8,336 nt of DNA from Peptococcaceae bacterium (GTDB taxonomy: Bacteria > Bacillota > Peptococcia > DRI-13 > UBA5745), in assembly GCA_031264885.1 (NCBI GenBank), contig JAISDM010000237.1, positions 1-8,336 of the forward strand, written 5' to 3'. Shown in pieces: positions 1 to 7,136 of the stretch. The notes under the pieces are model-generated. The model searched no databases and had not been told where the DNA came from. It saw only the letters and a program-made list of their open reading frames with translations. Position numbers and translations under genes: made by a program. The first letter of the stretch is position 1, and each line of letters opens with the position of its first letter.

Positions 1-874
1 AGCCGGCTTCGTGCGTGCCGCCTTCCGTCGTGTGGATATTGTTGACATAGGTAAACAGATTTTCCGCGAAACTGTCGTTATATTGTAAAGCCAATTCCAC
101 CAAAATTTTGTCCCGCTGGGCGCTGTACATGATCGGCGCCGGATGCAGCACTTCTTTACTCTTGTTGAGAAAGGCGATATAATCCCGCAAACCGTTTTCA
201 TAGGAATATATTTCCTGCCGGGGCGGTTCCGTCCGCTCGTCGGTCAGGGTAATTGTCACATTATGCGTGAGAAAAGCCAGCTCCCGCAGGCGGTTTTTCA
301 GTATATCCGAGTCAAATTCCGTTGTTTCCGTGAATATTTCCGCGTCAGGCCAAAAAGTCACCGTCGTGCCGGAACCCTCGCCCGTCCCTTCGTCCCGCAA
401 AGGCGTCAGCGTCTTGCCGCGGCTGAACGTCTGGGCAAAAACGCGCCCGTCCTTGCGCACGCGCGCCTCGAGCCGCGCGGACAGGGCATTGACCACGCTG
501 ACCCCCACGCCGTGCAGACCGCCGGAAACGCTGTACATTTTATTGCTGAACTTGCCGCCGGCGTGCAGCATGGTCAAAGCCACCTCGACGCCGGAAACGC
601 CGTATTTGGGGTGGACATCCACCGGGATGCCCCGACCGTTGTCCGTCACGGCCACGCCGCCGTCCGCCCGCACCGTTACCTTGATATCGTCGCAATAACC
701 GGCCATCGCTTCGTCGATGCTGTTGTCCACCACCTCGTTGACCAGATGATGCAGCCCTTTGCTGCCCGTGGTGGCGATGTACATGCCCGGCCGCTTGCGC
801 ACGGCTTCCAGGCCTTCCAGCACCTCGATCTGGCCGGCGTTATAGTCCGGCGCCTCCGTGTTTACTTTTTCCAA
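1..874 (-). CDS. gyrB: DNA gyrase subunit B, N-terminal part (cut by left window edge)
   Basis: ATPase subunit of the type IIA topoisomerase that introduces negative supercoils. The 291 visible codons cover the GHKL ATPase domain and part of the transducer domain. Visible landmarks are QIEVLEGLEAVRKRPGMYI (about residues 15-33), the catalytic Glu47 and the Mg-binding Asn51 in EVVDNSIDEA, DNGRGIP (78-84), and the ATP-lid motif SGGLHGVG (117-124). The start is taken as TTG at 874: a GGAGG (plus-strand CCTCC, 883-887) lies 8 nt upstream, and no ATG fits. An in-frame TTG at 889 would sit on the ribosome-binding site itself. The gene starts 16 nt after the stop of a small ORF, so the two are probably co-transcribed. 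ParE is the main alternative; YSVSGGLHGVGVSVVNALS favours GyrB. The rest of the protein lies outside the window. Confidence 0.92.
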   Translation of the reverse strand, partial: MEKVNTEAPDYNAGQIEVLEGLEAVRKRPGMYIATTGSKGLHHLVNEVVDNSIDEAMAGYCDDIKVTVRADGGVAVTDNGRGIPVDVHPKYGVSGVEVALTMLHAGGKFSNKMYSVSGGLHGVGVSVVNALSARLEARVRKDGRVFAQTFSRGKTLTPLRDEGTGEGSGTTVTFWPDAEIFTETTEFDSDILKNRLRELAFLTHNVTITLTDERTEPPRQEIYSYENGLRDYIAFLNKSKEVLHPAPIMYSAQRDKILVELALQYNDSFAENLFTYVNNIHTTEGGTHEAG

Positions 875-890
875 AACCGTATCCTCCAAA

Positions 891-1082
891 TTAATCAGCG
901 TCCCGCTTTTCTATAACGACATATGCCTGTCCGGCGGGACTGCTTCCCATGGCGCAAGCCGAAAGATGTTTTACGGTCCAGCCTTTTTCCAGATAATCAT
1001 TTACCGCTTTCAAACCGTCGTCCGCCGCCCCGGCTGCTTTGAGCGCGCTGACTATCCATAACACTTTTTCCGTTGTCCTCAC
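891..1082 (-). CDS. small hypothetical protein upstream of gyrB
   Basis: An unrecognised protein of at most 63 aa, with no membrane segment or signal peptide. It looks like a compact alpha/beta domain: an amphipathic stretch (LKAVNDYLEKGW) followed by a strand-like WTVKHLSACA and a C-terminal strand AYVVIEK. This layout recalls small single-domain proteins of the DUF4177 kind (a GW motif followed by beta strands), but that is only a resemblance. The start is uncertain. GTG at 1082 has an AAGGA touching it, which is too close for a normal ribosome-binding site. GTG at 1064 lies 12 nt after GAGG and would give a 57-aa product. The stop is TAA at 891-893, 16 nt before the gyrB start, so translation of the two genes may be linked. 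No promoter is apparent in the short gap after oppA. Confidence 0.6.
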   Translation of the reverse strand: MRTTEKVLWIVSALKAAGAADDGLKAVNDYLEKGWTVKHLSACAMGSSPAGQAYVVIEKRDAD

Positions 1083-1096
1083 TCCTTCATTGTTAG

Positions 1097-1133
1097 TTAC
1101 AGGCGGGAGGGTCTCAGATCCGCCCGCCTGTAA
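1097..1133 (-). terminator. perfect 11-bp inverted repeat after oppA, without a U-tract
   Basis: TTACAGGCGGG (1097-1107) and CCCGCCTGTAA (1123-1133) are exact reverse complements separated by a 15-nt loop. The hairpin lies between the oppA stop and the start of the small ORF upstream of gyrB. Neither strand carries a run of T after the stem, so it is not a textbook intrinsic terminator. It may be a 3'-end stabilising or attenuating hairpin of the opp transcript. The strand is assigned from the neighbouring genes. Confidence 0.45.
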
Positions 1134-1148
1134 GACGGCCGAGCCGCG

Positions 1149-2822
1149 TTATTCGTTGATGCGTTTCAGGTCGAGATAGTAGCGGTCGATATATTCCGCG
1201 TTCTTCAGGTTCGAGTTTATGGCGTACTGGCCGGTGTGCTGCATCAGCATGGCGAACGGCGCGTCCTCGCTCATGGTTTTCTGGATCTGTCCGAACAGCG
1301 CGATCCGCGCTTCCGGATCGGTTTCCGTCGCCGCCCCAGCCGCCAGAGCCGCCAGTTCCGGGTTCATGTCCGCCGTCCAGTTGGCGCGCAGGCCGACGCT
1401 GTTGCCGGGCAGAAAAGCCAGCTGGCTGTTGTTGTCGGGATAATCAGGGTTCCAGTACCAGAGCCCGAGGGGCTGCTGACCGGTGCGATAAGTCTCCAGG
1501 GAGATCATGATGTCTTCCGGCACGATAGTCGTCCGGATGCCGATGGCCGCGAGATCGCTCTGGATCTTCTGGGCCAGCGTCACGAAATCCACGCCGATAA
1601 TATTCGTGGTCGGCACATAAAAATCGACGGCGAATCCGTCCGCGAAGCCCGCTTCGCTCATCAGGGCCTGAGCTTCTTCCAGACGCGGATAGCCGGCCGG
1701 GTCAAGCGGCGGCAAAGAGCCGAGCAGACCGAGCGGGAAAGGGGCGACCGGCGTCGCCGTGTCCACGCCGGCGATGCTTTGGATGCCCGGATAGTCAAGC
1801 GCCAGGCGGATGGCTTTCTGCACGAGCGGGTCGGCCACCGGGCCGCCGATCTCCTCACTGCAGTTCATGAGCAAAAAGCTGGCCGTCAAAGTCTGGCGAT
1901 CCATGACCGTTATGCCGTCTTTGCCTTCCAGCGGGCTGATCTGTTCCGGCCCCAGATTGAAAGCGACGTCGATGTCGCCCTGCTGGAGCATCATGGCCTG
2001 AGCGTTGGAGTCGGCGATCGTGCTGACAGTGATCTTATCGTAGTATGGCGCCTCGCCCCAATAATTGACGTTGCGGGCCAGCACGACCTCCACTTTGGGC
2101 GTATAGGACTCTATCACATAGGGGCCGCTGCCGGCGGAGTTTGAATCCAGCCAGGCTTTGGCCGTGTCGCTCACGTCCGTCGCCACAAAGGCCGCGGAGC
2201 CGTCTTCGGGACCGCGCGCCGCGGCCAGATCTTCCTCGCTCATGGCGCCGTGTTCCTGAGCCGCTTTGCTGTCAAGGATCGAGAAGAAATTGTACGTCAG
2301 TTTCACGGGGAACGAGGGATCTGTTTCCCGGAGCCGGAAAACGACTGTTGCGGCGTCCGGAGCTTCGACGGCCTCCAGACCCTCGGCCATGAAAGAGGCG
2401 TTGCCGCCGATCATAATGGCGCGCTCGACGCTCCATTTCACGTCGGCGGCCGTGAGCGGGTTACCGCTGCTGAACTTGATATCCGGCCGCAGCGTGAATG
2501 TGTAAGTCAGGCCGTCCTCGGACGTCTCAAAACTTTCCGCCGCGGAGGGCTGGAGGTTTTCGAGCGAGCCGACAAATTCGAGCAGATTGTCATAACAGGC
2601 GTGAAGGATCAGCATACCGTAAGCTTCATAGGTGACGGCCGGGTCAAAACTCTCGTAATCCGGATCCACGGCGACGATCAGTTGTTTTTCCTCTCCCGCC
2701 GGGTTATCGCCGTCCGCCGGCACATCGCCGCCGGCCGGCGGAGCGGGCGTGGCCGGCGCGCCGCAGGCGGGCAGCCAAGCCAGCAGCAGGGCAAGACACA
2801 GAAACAGTATCAGTTTTTTCAT
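1149..2822 (-). CDS. oppA: oligopeptide/dipeptide ABC transporter substrate-binding lipoprotein (SBP family 5)
   Basis: Extracellular binding protein, 557 aa, that would capture peptides (or possibly nickel or another solute) and deliver them to an Opp/Dpp-type importer. The N-terminus is a lipoprotein signal: MKK, a hydrophobic core, and lipobox L17-P18-A19-C20, giving an acylated Cys20. A Pro/Ala/Gly/Asp-rich linker follows to about residue 45. The family 5 fold follows: LIVAVDPDYESFDPA near the mature N-terminus, then the typical SGNPLTAADVKWSVERA and GSGPYVIESYTP segments. Length is normal for the family. The start ATG at 2822 has AAGGAGG 8 nt upstream. The gene begins 29 nt after the oppF stop and is the third gene of an oppD-oppF-oppA run. 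Ligand specificity cannot be read from the sequence. Confidence 0.9.
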   Translation of the reverse strand: MKKLILFLCLALLLAWLPACGAPATPAPPAGGDVPADGDNPAGEEKQLIVAVDPDYESFDPAVTYEAYGMLILHACYDNLLEFVGSLENLQPSAAESFETSEDGLTYTFTLRPDIKFSSGNPLTAADVKWSVERAIMIGGNASFMAEGLEAVEAPDAATVVFRLRETDPSFPVKLTYNFFSILDSKAAQEHGAMSEEDLAAARGPEDGSAAFVATDVSDTAKAWLDSNSAGSGPYVIESYTPKVEVVLARNVNYWGEAPYYDKITVSTIADSNAQAMMLQQGDIDVAFNLGPEQISPLEGKDGITVMDRQTLTASFLLMNCSEEIGGPVADPLVQKAIRLALDYPGIQSIAGVDTATPVAPFPLGLLGSLPPLDPAGYPRLEEAQALMSEAGFADGFAVDFYVPTTNIIGVDFVTLAQKIQSDLAAIGIRTTIVPEDIMISLETYRTGQQPLGLWYWNPDYPDNNSQLAFLPGNSVGLRANWTADMNPELAALAAGAATETDPEARIALFGQIQKTMSEDAPFAMLMQHTGQYAINSNLKNAEYIDRYYLDLKRINE

Positions 2823-2851
2823 CTTTTCATCCTCCTTCTTTCCATCAGAAA

Positions 2852-3877
2852 CTATATTGCGTCGGCCGGCTGGGGAATCAGTGCTTCCTCAGGGCCGCAA
2901 ACGCCGTTAGGGCTGAAAAGGCAGGCCACATAATGATCTTCGCCCGCGGGACGCAGCTTAGGCTCCCGCTCGGCGCACTCAGGCGCGGCCTTGGGACAGC
3001 GGGTGTGAAACCGGCAGCCGGACGGCGGATCCACCGGTGAAGGAACGTCGCCGGTTAGGATAATGCGGCCGTCGCCCGCCTCCGAGCGCGGAATGGCGGA
3101 GATGAGCGCCTGGGTGTAGGGGTGCAGGGGATTGGCGTAAATATCGCGGCGCGAGCCGACTTCCGCCAGTTTGCCCAGATACATGACGCCGACACGGTTG
3201 CTGACATGATGGACCACGTTCAGATTGTGGGAAATAAACAAGTATGTCAGGCCGAATTCCCGCCGCAGATCCGCGAGCAGATTCAGCACCTGGGCCTGGA
3301 TGGAAACATCCAGCGCGGAAACAGCCTCGTCGCAAACGATGAGTTCCGGGTTCAGCGCCAGGGCGCGGGCAATGCCGACGCGCTGCTTTTGCCCGCCGGA
3401 CAGCTCATGCGGGTAACGGGAAAGATGATAATCCGACAGCCCGACCCGCTCCAGCAGGAAAGCGATGCGCTTCCGCCGCTCCGCCGCTCCGCCCGCCCGG
3501 TGGATGCGAAAAGGCTCCTCCAGGGCGCTGCCGATGGTGACGCGTGGATTCAAGGAGGCGCTCGGATCCTGAAAAATAACCTGAATTTTCTGACGAAATT
3601 GTTTTAACTCCCGCCCGCGCAAATCGGCGATATTCCGCCCGGCGAAGAAAACCCGGCCGGAGGTCAGGGGATGCAGCGCCGCGAGGGCGCGGCCGAGCGT
3701 GCTTTTGCCGCAGCCGCTTTCTCCCACCAGGCCGAAGGTCTCGCCCCGGCGGACGATGAAACTGACGCCGTCCACCGCTTTGACGTATTGCGGACGAAAA
3801 GGATGCCCGCGCAAAGGAAAGTGTTTGACGACATTTTCCGCGCGAAGCAGTTCACCCGTCTCCGCCGCCGCCGTCAC
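2852..3877 (-). CDS. oppF: oligopeptide/dipeptide ABC transporter ATP-binding protein (OppF/DppF type)
   Basis: Cytoplasmic ATPase of a peptide importer, 341 aa from a GTG start at 3877. This start overlaps the oppD stop by 4 nt (GTGA), so translation is coupled; the open frame extends further upstream but only inside oppD. Motifs in order are Walker A GESGCGKST (52-60), Q-loop VIFQDPSASLNP (Q103), signature LSGGQ (159-163), Walker B LIVCDE (179-184) and the switch His217 in FISHNL. The C-terminal oligopeptide-transporter extension has Cys288, Cys294, Cys301 and Cys319 in the arrangement common to OppD/OppF/DppD-like proteins. In some homologues such cysteines hold an iron-sulfur cluster; that is family knowledge, not shown here. 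The protein would pair with OppD as a heterodimer under two permeases that this window does not contain. Confidence 0.92.
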   Translation of the reverse strand: MTAAAETGELLRAENVVKHFPLRGHPFRPQYVKAVDGVSFIVRRGETFGLVGESGCGKSTLGRALAALHPLTSGRVFFAGRNIADLRGRELKQFRQKIQVIFQDPSASLNPRVTIGSALEEPFRIHRAGGAAERRKRIAFLLERVGLSDYHLSRYPHELSGGQKQRVGIARALALNPELIVCDEAVSALDVSIQAQVLNLLADLRREFGLTYLFISHNLNVVHHVSNRVGVMYLGKLAEVGSRRDIYANPLHPYTQALISAIPRSEAGDGRIILTGDVPSPVDPPSGCRFHTRCPKAAPECAEREPKLRPAGEDHYVACLFSPNGVCGPEEALIPQPADAI

Positions 3878-4866
3878 GGCGCGCCGTCCCGCCGGCAATG
3901 GCAGCGCGCGCGCCGTCCGTCCGCCGTCGCCGTCAGCGTCGGTTCTTCCTCCCGGCAAACGGAAACGGCGTAACGGCAGCGGGGAGCGAAAGCGCAGCCG
4001 GGGGGCAGATCGAAGGGGTCGGGCACCGTTCCGTCGATCGAAAACAGGCGTTCCCGTTCCTCGGCGGTGATGACGGGGATGGAGCGCAAGAGTCCCTCGG
4101 TGTAAGGATGCAGGGGCCGGGCGAACAGGTCGGCGGCCGGCGCGTCCTCCACGATCTGACCGGCATACATGACGACCACATGGGAACACATCTCGGCCAC
4201 TACGCCCAGGTCATGAGTGATGAGAATGATGGCGGCACCGGTTTCGCGGCGCAGATCCCTCATCAACTCCAGGATCTGAGCCTGGATAGTCACGTCCAGA
4301 GCCGTCGTCGGCTCGTCGGCGATGAGCAGACGCGGGTCGCAGGCGAGCGCCATGGCGATCATTACGCGCTGACGCATACCACCGGACAGTTGATGAGGGA
4401 ATTCGCCGAAACGCTGTTCCGGCGCCGGGATCCCCACTTTATGCAACAGGTCAAGGGTGCGGGCTTTCGCCTCGTTTTTACGCAGGCCTCGGTGCAGCAG
4501 CAGCGGTTCCATGAGCTGCCGGCCGCAGGTGTGAAGCGGGTTGAGCGAAGTCATCGGTTCCTGGAATACCATGGAGATCTCATTGCCGCGCAGACGGCGT
4601 ATCTCTTCCATAGGCAAAGAAAGGAGATCACGGCCGTCAAACAGGGCGCGCCCGGCGGTGACCTTGCCGGGCGGGTCAGGGATCAGGCGCATGAGAGCCA
4701 GCGCCGTCACGCTTTTGCCGCTGCCGCTCTCGCCCACCAGACCCAAAGTTTCCCCCGCGCGCAGGGTAAAAGAAACCTCGCGCGCCGCCATATGCGTTCC
4801 CGCCAAGGTTCGAAACTGCAGATCCAAGCCTTCTATATCAAGCAGAGGGGCTGATGGTTGTTCCAC
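3874..4866 (-). CDS. oppD: oligopeptide/dipeptide ABC transporter ATP-binding protein (OppD/DppD type)
   Basis: First gene of the transporter run; 330 aa, the usual length for OppD. Visible motifs are Walker A GESGSGKS (45-52), Q-loop SMVFQEPMTSLNPL (Q102), signature LSGGM (160-164), Walker B LLIADEP (180-186), D-loop TALD, and the switch His218 in ITHDL. The C-terminal extension carries Cys291, Cys297, Cys304 and Cys322. The start is GTG at 4866, with GGGAG 6 nt upstream. It begins 41 nt after the stop of the cas2 fusion gene. A good sigma70-type promoter overlaps that stop, so oppDFA is probably an independent transcription unit. The genes oppB and oppC, which usually accompany oppDF, are missing on both sides. 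Confidence 0.93.
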   Translation of the reverse strand: MEQPSAPLLDIEGLDLQFRTLAGTHMAAREVSFTLRAGETLGLVGESGSGKSVTALALMRLIPDPPGKVTAGRALFDGRDLLSLPMEEIRRLRGNEISMVFQEPMTSLNPLHTCGRQLMEPLLLHRGLRKNEAKARTLDLLHKVGIPAPEQRFGEFPHQLSGGMRQRVMIAMALACDPRLLIADEPTTALDVTIQAQILELMRDLRRETGAAIILITHDLGVVAEMCSHVVVMYAGQIVEDAPAADLFARPLHPYTEGLLRSIPVITAEERERLFSIDGTVPDPFDLPPGCAFAPRCRYAVSVCREEEPTLTATADGRRARCHCRRDGAP

Positions 4867-4904
4867 TGGCTACTCCCGTTTTACCGTTGCGCTGTCATAG
4901 ATAT

Positions 4905-4933
4905 ATTTTAGCCGAAAGCGCCGTCTTTGTCAA
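4905..4933 (-). promoter_or_regulatory. sigma70/sigmaA promoter for oppDFA inside the 3' end of cas2
   Basis: On the minus strand a perfect -35 box TTGACA (4928-4933) is followed by exactly 17 nt and a -10 box TAAAAT (4905-4910; 5 of 6 match TATAAT). The -35 lies in the codons for Tyr303-Ile-Asp-Lys of the cas2 fusion, and the -10 begins on its TAA stop codon. Transcription would begin near 4898, about 30 nt before the oppD GTG. The box quality and placement make this the best promoter in the window; the function is inferred. Confidence 0.75.
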
Positions 4934-5843
4934 TATAGCCACAATTACGGGGTGTAGATTCCCCGAGGAGTCCCTCGTATACCCCCTTTATCATCACGCA
5001 ATCCGCCGAAGCATTGTGTGTTCCCGCAGTGCTTATTCCAAAATGTTCCGCAACCGTCGCAAGCTTGTGATTTTTCAAGCTGCGCAGCTTCTTTTTCGCA
5101 AGCGCCAATGTATCAATCGTTTCATTCGCGAAGGGTTCCATGTGCAATTTCTCGCGCGCCGCGTCAAGAAACGCCATGTCAAATTTTATATTGTGCGCAA
5201 CGAGTTTATGACCGTCCGCGAATTCAGCGAACTCGCGCATGACAGTTTCGAGTTCCTTTCCTTTCGCCGCCAGCGTCTCTTGAGATATTCCCGTTAATTT
5301 CGTGATCTGCGCCGGGATCGGAACATCGGTGTGCACAAACGATTCAAAAGCATCGTCTTCTTGCCCAGGCGCCGCTTTTAACGCGCTCAACATGATGATC
5401 GCGTCTTTCTCAGGGTTCAGCCCCGTGGTTTCAATATCGACGACGACATAAGCGTGATTGCCGGAATTCGGCTGTTCCGTTTGCGCGGCGCGCCGTTTAT
5501 TGGCCGCTCGGCGCGCCATAAGAAAACGGCTTGCCTTACTGTAGCCGAGTTTCAGGTTTTTCAGCTCAGGCGAAATCGGACGCATGATCAGCTTCAGCCC
5601 GTCATAATCAATCGGCAGCCAATTGCTGTTGTGTACCTTAAAATCCAAACCTTGTTCGGTATTCGAGTTGAATACCATCGTCGCCCTGCCGTTTTTAGCG
5701 GATTCCTGTACGCGCTTCCACAGTTGTTCTCTAACACGCGCACTGACCTGCCCGACAAAAACTCCCGGATCAATTTCCAAGAGCCACTTTGTCAAATCTC
5801 CGCGCAATGACAGAGGGCAATTCGTAAGCGAAATCACAAGCAT
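4908..5843 (-). CDS. cas2: type I-E Cas2 fused to a DnaQ-like DEDDh 3'-5' exonuclease
   Basis: Adaptation protein of 311 aa. Residues 1 to about 90 are a type I-E Cas2: LSLRGDLTKWLLEIDPGVFVG and the later NTEQGLDFKVHNSNWLP match the E. coli Cas2 (YgbF) pattern. Residues 91-130 form a basic linker (RFLMARRAANKRRAA). Residues 131-290 are a DEDDh exonuclease with a full catalytic set: Asp136 and Glu138 in VVDIETTGLNP, Asp222 in HNIKFDMAFL, and His276 and Asp281 in HNASAD. Fusions of this kind are known in type I-E systems, for example in Streptococcus thermophilus, where the exonuclease domain trims prespacers before Cas1 integrates them. The start ATG shares its A with the cas1 TGA stop (TGATG), so the two proteins are translationally coupled. 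The sequence is visibly less GC-rich than the opp genes. Confidence 0.93.
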   Translation of the reverse strand: MLVISLTNCPLSLRGDLTKWLLEIDPGVFVGQVSARVREQLWKRVQESAKNGRATMVFNSNTEQGLDFKVHNSNWLPIDYDGLKLIMRPISPELKNLKLGYSKASRFLMARRAANKRRAAQTEQPNSGNHAYVVVDIETTGLNPEKDAIIMLSALKAAPGQEDDAFESFVHTDVPIPAQITKLTGISQETLAAKGKELETVMREFAEFADGHKLVAHNIKFDMAFLDAAREKLHMEPFANETIDTLALAKKKLRSLKNHKLATVAEHFGISTAGTHNASADCVMIKGVYEGLLGESTPRNCGYIDKDGAFG

Positions 5844-6859
5844 CAGCTTTCATCCTCCAAAATACATCCGGAGCCTTCTTCGAGTTCCGGTCCGCCAAAC
5901 ATCTCCTCCTGATCGGGATCCAGTTCCTTGCCATACGAAACCGCGTTCTTGACATAGCCGTTCTTCTCATCCCACAAGTATACAATATCTGCGGCAATAC
6001 CTTCCTCTTTCACCGTATCCTTCAGGAGCGATCGAATATCTCCGGCGGCGCGTTCGAGTATTTTTCCGTTGGAGATTGCGTCTCGAACCGCCCTGCGCGT
6101 TACGGGGCCTACCTCGTCGGGCGTACTCACGGCGGCTGTTTGGAACGCGATGGGGATGGTGATCTCTGCCTTGTACAAATCCGCGATATCGTAGACAAAA
6201 GAACGTTCATGCCCCGTATGAACAAACCCCAATCCAGGCGAGCATCCCAGCGCGACGATAACGCTGTGAGCGACCCCGTACAAACACGCGTGAGCGGCGG
6301 ACAAGGCCATGTTCACCACGTCGCTGCCGCCGAAATCATCCGGATCATACTCCCTGCCGGTCCACACGACCCCGGTTTCTTTGGACGCCGCGCGGTAAAC
6401 GCCTCTGATCCTCGCGCCTTCCCTGCCGCGAAGCTGCTGCATCGTCAGCCCGGAGACATCTTCATCCGGAAATCGCATATCATACATGGCCCGCGCCACC
6501 GAAAGCCGCGTTCTGGTGTTGGAAACAAGCGCCGCCTGAGCGATTAATAACCGAGAGCTGTGCGTCAGCGGCCTGCCATGGGCGTAATACCGTACCCCGC
6601 GCTCGCCGACCCAGATGATACTTGCCCCGGCGTCGCCCAGAAGTTCAACCGCCCGATGAGAGATATTGGAACCGGGACCCAGCATAACAACCCCCAGCGC
6701 TGCAGCGGGAACATGCACCGTTCCTCGAACGTCTGAAACCGTGATCGCGCTGTCTTGGCGATTGATGACACATCGTTCAAGGTATAAGAAGGAAAAACGT
6801 TCACGTATCGGAGGCAGCTCATATAGTTCAGGCTTTCCCGCGCCATGAAATTCGGCCAT
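5843..6859 (-). CDS. cas1: type I-E CRISPR-associated endonuclease/integrase Cas1
   Basis: Integrase that, with Cas2, inserts new spacers at the leader end of the array; 338 aa. The expected active site is present: Glu147 (in LRGREGAR), His214 (GFVHTG), Asp224 and Asp227 (FVYDIADLYK). These correspond to E. coli Glu141, His208, Asp218 and Asp221 with a constant offset of 6. The protein is longer than the ~305-aa E. coli Cas1. The excess is mainly a C-terminal tail after about residue 310, rich in Asp and Glu and ending ILEDES. ATG at 6859 is preceded by GGAGAGGTG at a usable distance. No cas6e or other Cascade gene lies immediately upstream, which is unusual because cas1 normally follows cas6e in I-E operons. 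Confidence 0.95.
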   Translation of the reverse strand: MAEFHGAGKPELYELPPIRERFSFLYLERCVINRQDSAITVSDVRGTVHVPAAALGVVMLGPGSNISHRAVELLGDAGASIIWVGERGVRYYAHGRPLTHSSRLLIAQAALVSNTRTRLSVARAMYDMRFPDEDVSGLTMQQLRGREGARIRGVYRAASKETGVVWTGREYDPDDFGGSDVVNMALSAAHACLYGVAHSVIVALGCSPGLGFVHTGHERSFVYDIADLYKAEITIPIAFQTAAVSTPDEVGPVTRRAVRDAISNGKILERAAGDIRSLLKDTVKEEGIAADIVYLWDEKNGYVKNAVSYGKELDPDQEEMFGGPELEEGSGCILEDES

Positions 6860-7055
6860 TTTCTCACCTCTCCAAATATTGACTGATTTATCGAATTAAT
6901 TCCCGCAACCATATTGACACCCTATCTCCTAATATTTTACAGCAATATTTTTTCATCCTCTCTGTCGATAGCTTACCAAAAATCCGTTTGATTGGGAAGG
7001 CTAAAAGCGTATGTCGCCTAAAAGCGGTGAGTTAAACTCTATGATATAGAACCTT
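6860..7055. other. AT-richer non-coding gap between cas1 and the degenerate repeats
   Basis: No convincing gene is seen here. The gap probably carries the cas1 control region. On the minus strand there are short repeated elements: CGCTTTTAG twice (plus 7001-7009 and 7018-7026, 17 bp apart) and GTCAATAT twice (plus 6876-6883 and 6911-6918, 35 bp apart). There is also the near-palindrome GAGTTAAACTC (7029-7039). A weak -10-like TAAAAT lies at 6934-6939 (minus), but no well-placed -35 goes with it. Whether cas1 has its own promoter here or is read from the array transcript cannot be decided. Confidence 0.4.
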
Positions 7056-7136
7056 GGATCCGCGTATGCGGGGACCAGTTGGTCGCGCCAGTGATATCTT
7101 CATACATGGGATCACCCCGCTCGCGCGGGGAACGCG
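7056..7136 (-). CRISPR. two degenerate type I-E repeats with one remnant spacer
   Basis: The unit at 7108-7136 has the I-E repeat architecture. Read on the minus strand it contains GTTCCCCGCGCGAGC followed by GGGGTGATCC, but its stem core (GCGCGAGC) differs from that of the main array (GCGAGCGC). The unit at 7056-7078 reads CTGGTCCCCGCATACGCG then GATCC on the minus strand, as if 5-6 nt had been lost from the second arm of the stem. The interval between them (7079-7107, 29 nt) looks like a spacer remnant. Equivalent repeat positions are 57 bp apart, against about 61 bp in the main array. Degenerate repeats are expected at the leader-distal end, which agrees with a leader at the right. Confidence 0.75.

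Noticed and set aside
143..916. Long plus-strand frame over the gyrB region
   Set aside because: It is the antisense shadow of the gyrB coding sequence, as are the plus-strand frames over oppA, oppD, oppF and the cas genes.
2852..4189. A 445-aa version of the OppF frame starting at 4189
   Set aside because: The first 104 residues lie inside oppD in another frame and have no family similarity. The GTG at 3877 with a GTGA overlap is the real start.
6565..6912. 115-aa minus-strand frame starting at 6912 with an AGGAGA upstream
   Set aside because: It overlaps the beginning of cas1 in another frame and its product has no protein-like pattern.
6914..6942. Perfect TTGACA on the plus strand pointing toward the array
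   Set aside because: No acceptable -10 box occurs at 16-18 nt and no plus-strand gene follows.
7032..7136. Extension of the pcfB frame through the repeats to 7032
   Set aside because: The frame here runs through two CRISPR repeats and a spacer remnant and is open by chance; it is not PcfB sequence.
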